NCBI GenBank assembly: GCA_001247695.2
Contig: LGRX02035173.1
Span: 1 to 64,000 of the forward strand
DNA: 64,000 nucleotides
Direction: 5' to 3'
From: Cymbomonas tetramitiformis
Taxonomy: Eukaryota > Chlorophyta > Pyramimonadophyceae > Pyramimonadales > Pyramimonadaceae
In this document: positions 58,401 to 61,400 of the stretch, one piece after another
Layout of the letters: every line of letters starts with the position of its first letter
Position numbering within the stretch: the first letter of the stretch is position 1
Notes under the pieces: generated by a model
Told to the model about the DNA's origin: nothing
Seen by the model: only the letters and a program-made list of their open reading frames with translations
Database searches by the model: none
Program-made: the position numbers and the translations under genes

Positions 58401-61400
58401 GACCAACGGCTTCAGCGAACGGATTGGTGTTTGGTGTCATATCAGCCAGATCCTTCATGTTAGCTACGTCACTGATTGATTCCTCACTGTTTACTAGTTC
58501 TCTCAGCTCAGGATAGAAACTCACTGCTGATTCTAACTGTGTACTAAACCTAGTCCAGGCTTCGTACTGATTCCTTTCATTTCCTGTGTACTTTGATACA
58601 GTTGTTAGGGATTTCAACACAGCCTGCACAACTTTCGATGCATTCTCACAAGTAATAAGTGTTGCTGCTGATTTTACTTCCTGCTTCTCCTCTGAGGCTG
58701 CGAGCCGACGTGATATCATATCCATCATTTCCATTTGCCTCATTAATAGCACTGACAACTGATCCTCTCTACTCAGATTCACTTCTGGCTTCTCCTCCGG
58801 CTCTTCATTACCTTCCATCATTGTAGGTAGTTTCTCTCGAGCCCGAGTGTGCTTGAATACTCCTGTATCCGGGTTCTGATCTGGCATATACGAAGTCACC
58901 ACGCAGGATTAACACCTGTGTGGGCCCATAACCTAGGATAACCTAGATCTAATAATCTGAGATACAGTTTATCTAACAAGCAGATTGCACAGTGAACAAC
59001 TTATCACAATGATATCGTTTAGTAAATAGGGAATGACGGCTGTTTACACAACAGCCACCTTTATTGTTCTGAGTTCCCGCCAGATACTCTCTTGGGCGAT
59101 ACGAGTACATAATCAGTCACTACAGTCGACACAATAATACTGTCGACTGTGGACTCTCAGTCACACTATCCATGACCACACCCGACAGACTCTGTCGTGG
59201 TTGTGGAATACATTTGTGTGTACTGTTAGTACTTGTTATCCATGACATAAGTTTTGATGACAGCATGACTGGATGACAGAATGACAGATGACTACAGGTC
59301 AGGTTTTCCTACAGAGGCCTGCAGCAGTGTGAGCCCCCCTCTCCATTAATGCGAGGCAGCCGTGTGAGCATTCACGCTTCCATGTGGTGGTAGGCTGCAG
59401 GCTGCGAGCAGACAGCGCCAGTGAGTGCGAAACCACGCAGTGGTGGTGGGCGGTGGCCGCCGCAACGTTCACCATGGCCACGTATGTGTTTGGCTTTCCG
59501 ATTCTTCTCTTTGTTAGCATGTGGCGCCTTCGGTGCTATCAGAAGGTGCGAATGCCCCGCCAGGTGGCGGACCGCCACGTGGAACTGGTGCAGCAGGGCG
59601 TGTGGATCCCGTGCTCCGAGAATGATGTCGTCGCCGTCCAGCTCAGCGGTTCCTTCCACGCCCTGAAGTTGGATGACCTCCGCCCGCAATACTTCTCCTG
59701 GTACGGCGTTTTGAATATGCTGCTGGCAAAGAAGGGCTCGCCGAGGGGTGAAGAAGCCGTGACGCCATCGCCAGTTCCCAAGAGCGGCATCTTGGTGGAG
59801 GCAGAGACAGAGGAGAAGGCCGAGGGGTTGGAAGGGGGAGGGCGCATAACCAAAGAGACGTTGACAAGGCTCACACGACGGTGGCGAGTGAAGGCGTACA
59901 TGCAGACTGCTCCCCCTGTGGACCTCTACCTCCCCAGACACGCCTTCGTGGAGTGCGGCGGTGTGGACGAGGCCAGCTGCGCGGCTGCGCGGGAGGCACT
60001 TGAGGCGAGGAGATCAGCCTCTCTGTGGAAGAGACCTGCACCGGTGGCGCTGGCTGACTGCGCTGGCAACGAAGAGGGCGGCGAGGAGGGGAGCAAGGAG
60101 GGGAGCGTGATCATGACGCGGGACGGGCGGCTGATCAAGGGAGTGCACTGCTACGAAAAGAATGACGTGGGCGATATGGGCGCCATCACCATGGTCCCGG
60201 TGACAATGCTCGACGATCCCGCTTACAGCAAGGTAAGTATGGCAATCCTGAGAGGCCCCGCTGCTTGGCTTCAATGTGTCCGAGTAGTCACTTTTCCCCA
60301 CGCCGATCCAGCCGTCACTACTGCAATTCGACACGGGGCATGCATACAATTCTCAGCCACCGACAAATCCTGCGGATGACCAGGTAGCGGATGACCGTGG
60401 CGAGGAGGCTGGCCGCAGGCACTTGGCCAGTTTTGGGACCCCTTCGAGGACGCCTGTTATTATTGGCAGGTGCGAGGGCATGCGGGGTGGGAATCCTTGG
60501 ACACGAACTACTAGCTAGGTAGGGTATCCTCGGACTTTGAGGTGTGCGGGGCAAGCTTAGGGTTCACACGTGGATTTAGGGACATGTATCGGGTTCACAC
60601 GTGGATTTAGGGACACGTATCGGGTTAGCATGTGGATACGAGGCAATGCGGAGCACAAATGGGAGCGCAAGGCATCGGTTTTTTTTGTCATTTTAGCCCA
60701 AGAGATTTGTGGGAAGTCCCCTAAAGTGAATGCAGGAAGTTCTGATCCCCGGTCTGGTTACAATCATGACCAGCTCAAAAGGTTTCTCGATCTAGATGTG
60801 TCTGGGATCAGAAATTGTCTCGAACCTTACATCGACATGCACACAGGTCTCTCCGGGCAGCCGGGCAGACCCAGAGATCAGAGCCACGTGTGTTGAGAGC
60901 GCACAGTTCGAAGAGAAGGCTAGAACTTAGTGAGAGCCCGGTTGGAAGCGCACCGCTGCGGCTTCTTTTCAGCCACCAAGATTCTAAGTGGCATTGGTGA
61001 ACTGGGGCACTAATCGAATGCGAAACAGCTACGATAGTGCACAATGCTCGCTAGGTCAGGAAATAGTAACCAACATTGACGAAAATAAGGACAGCATGTC
61101 CTTGTCATTTGATCCAAACTAAGCTGCCGGCTTTGTTAATTGCTGGAGCGGCCGCCCTTTCGCGGCGCTTTCAAACCTCGATCCTAACAGAATCAGTTTC
61201 GATCAATCATCGACTGCCACTTGGTTCAGGATCTCGATTTCATATTTTAGGGTTTAAGCCTTTGCGGCCGATTAGGTCCCACCGTTGCGCTCTGGCCACC
61301 CAGTAGAACCCATCCCGTCTTAGCTTTCTTCTTGTGTGATGACACGTTCTCGTCCTCGGAAGACTCGTTGGAGCTCGTCAAAACCAGGATCGGGTTCTCC

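Larger units (their letters stand above)
53017..59316 (-). mobile_element. Complete Ty1/copia retrotransposon with Dam-like domain, 5-bp target duplication
   Basis: The LTRs (53022-53383 and 58934-59311) are flanked by CAGAG on both sides (53017-53021, 59312-59316). On the minus strand: gag, zinc knuckle, protease-like region, Dam-like domain, integrase, RT, RNase H, then polypurine GGAGGAG before the LTR. Integrase before RT marks copia. The LTRs are nearly identical, so insertion is recent. It sits in the Pmp intron 52897-59400, close to the acceptor. Confidence 0.92.
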
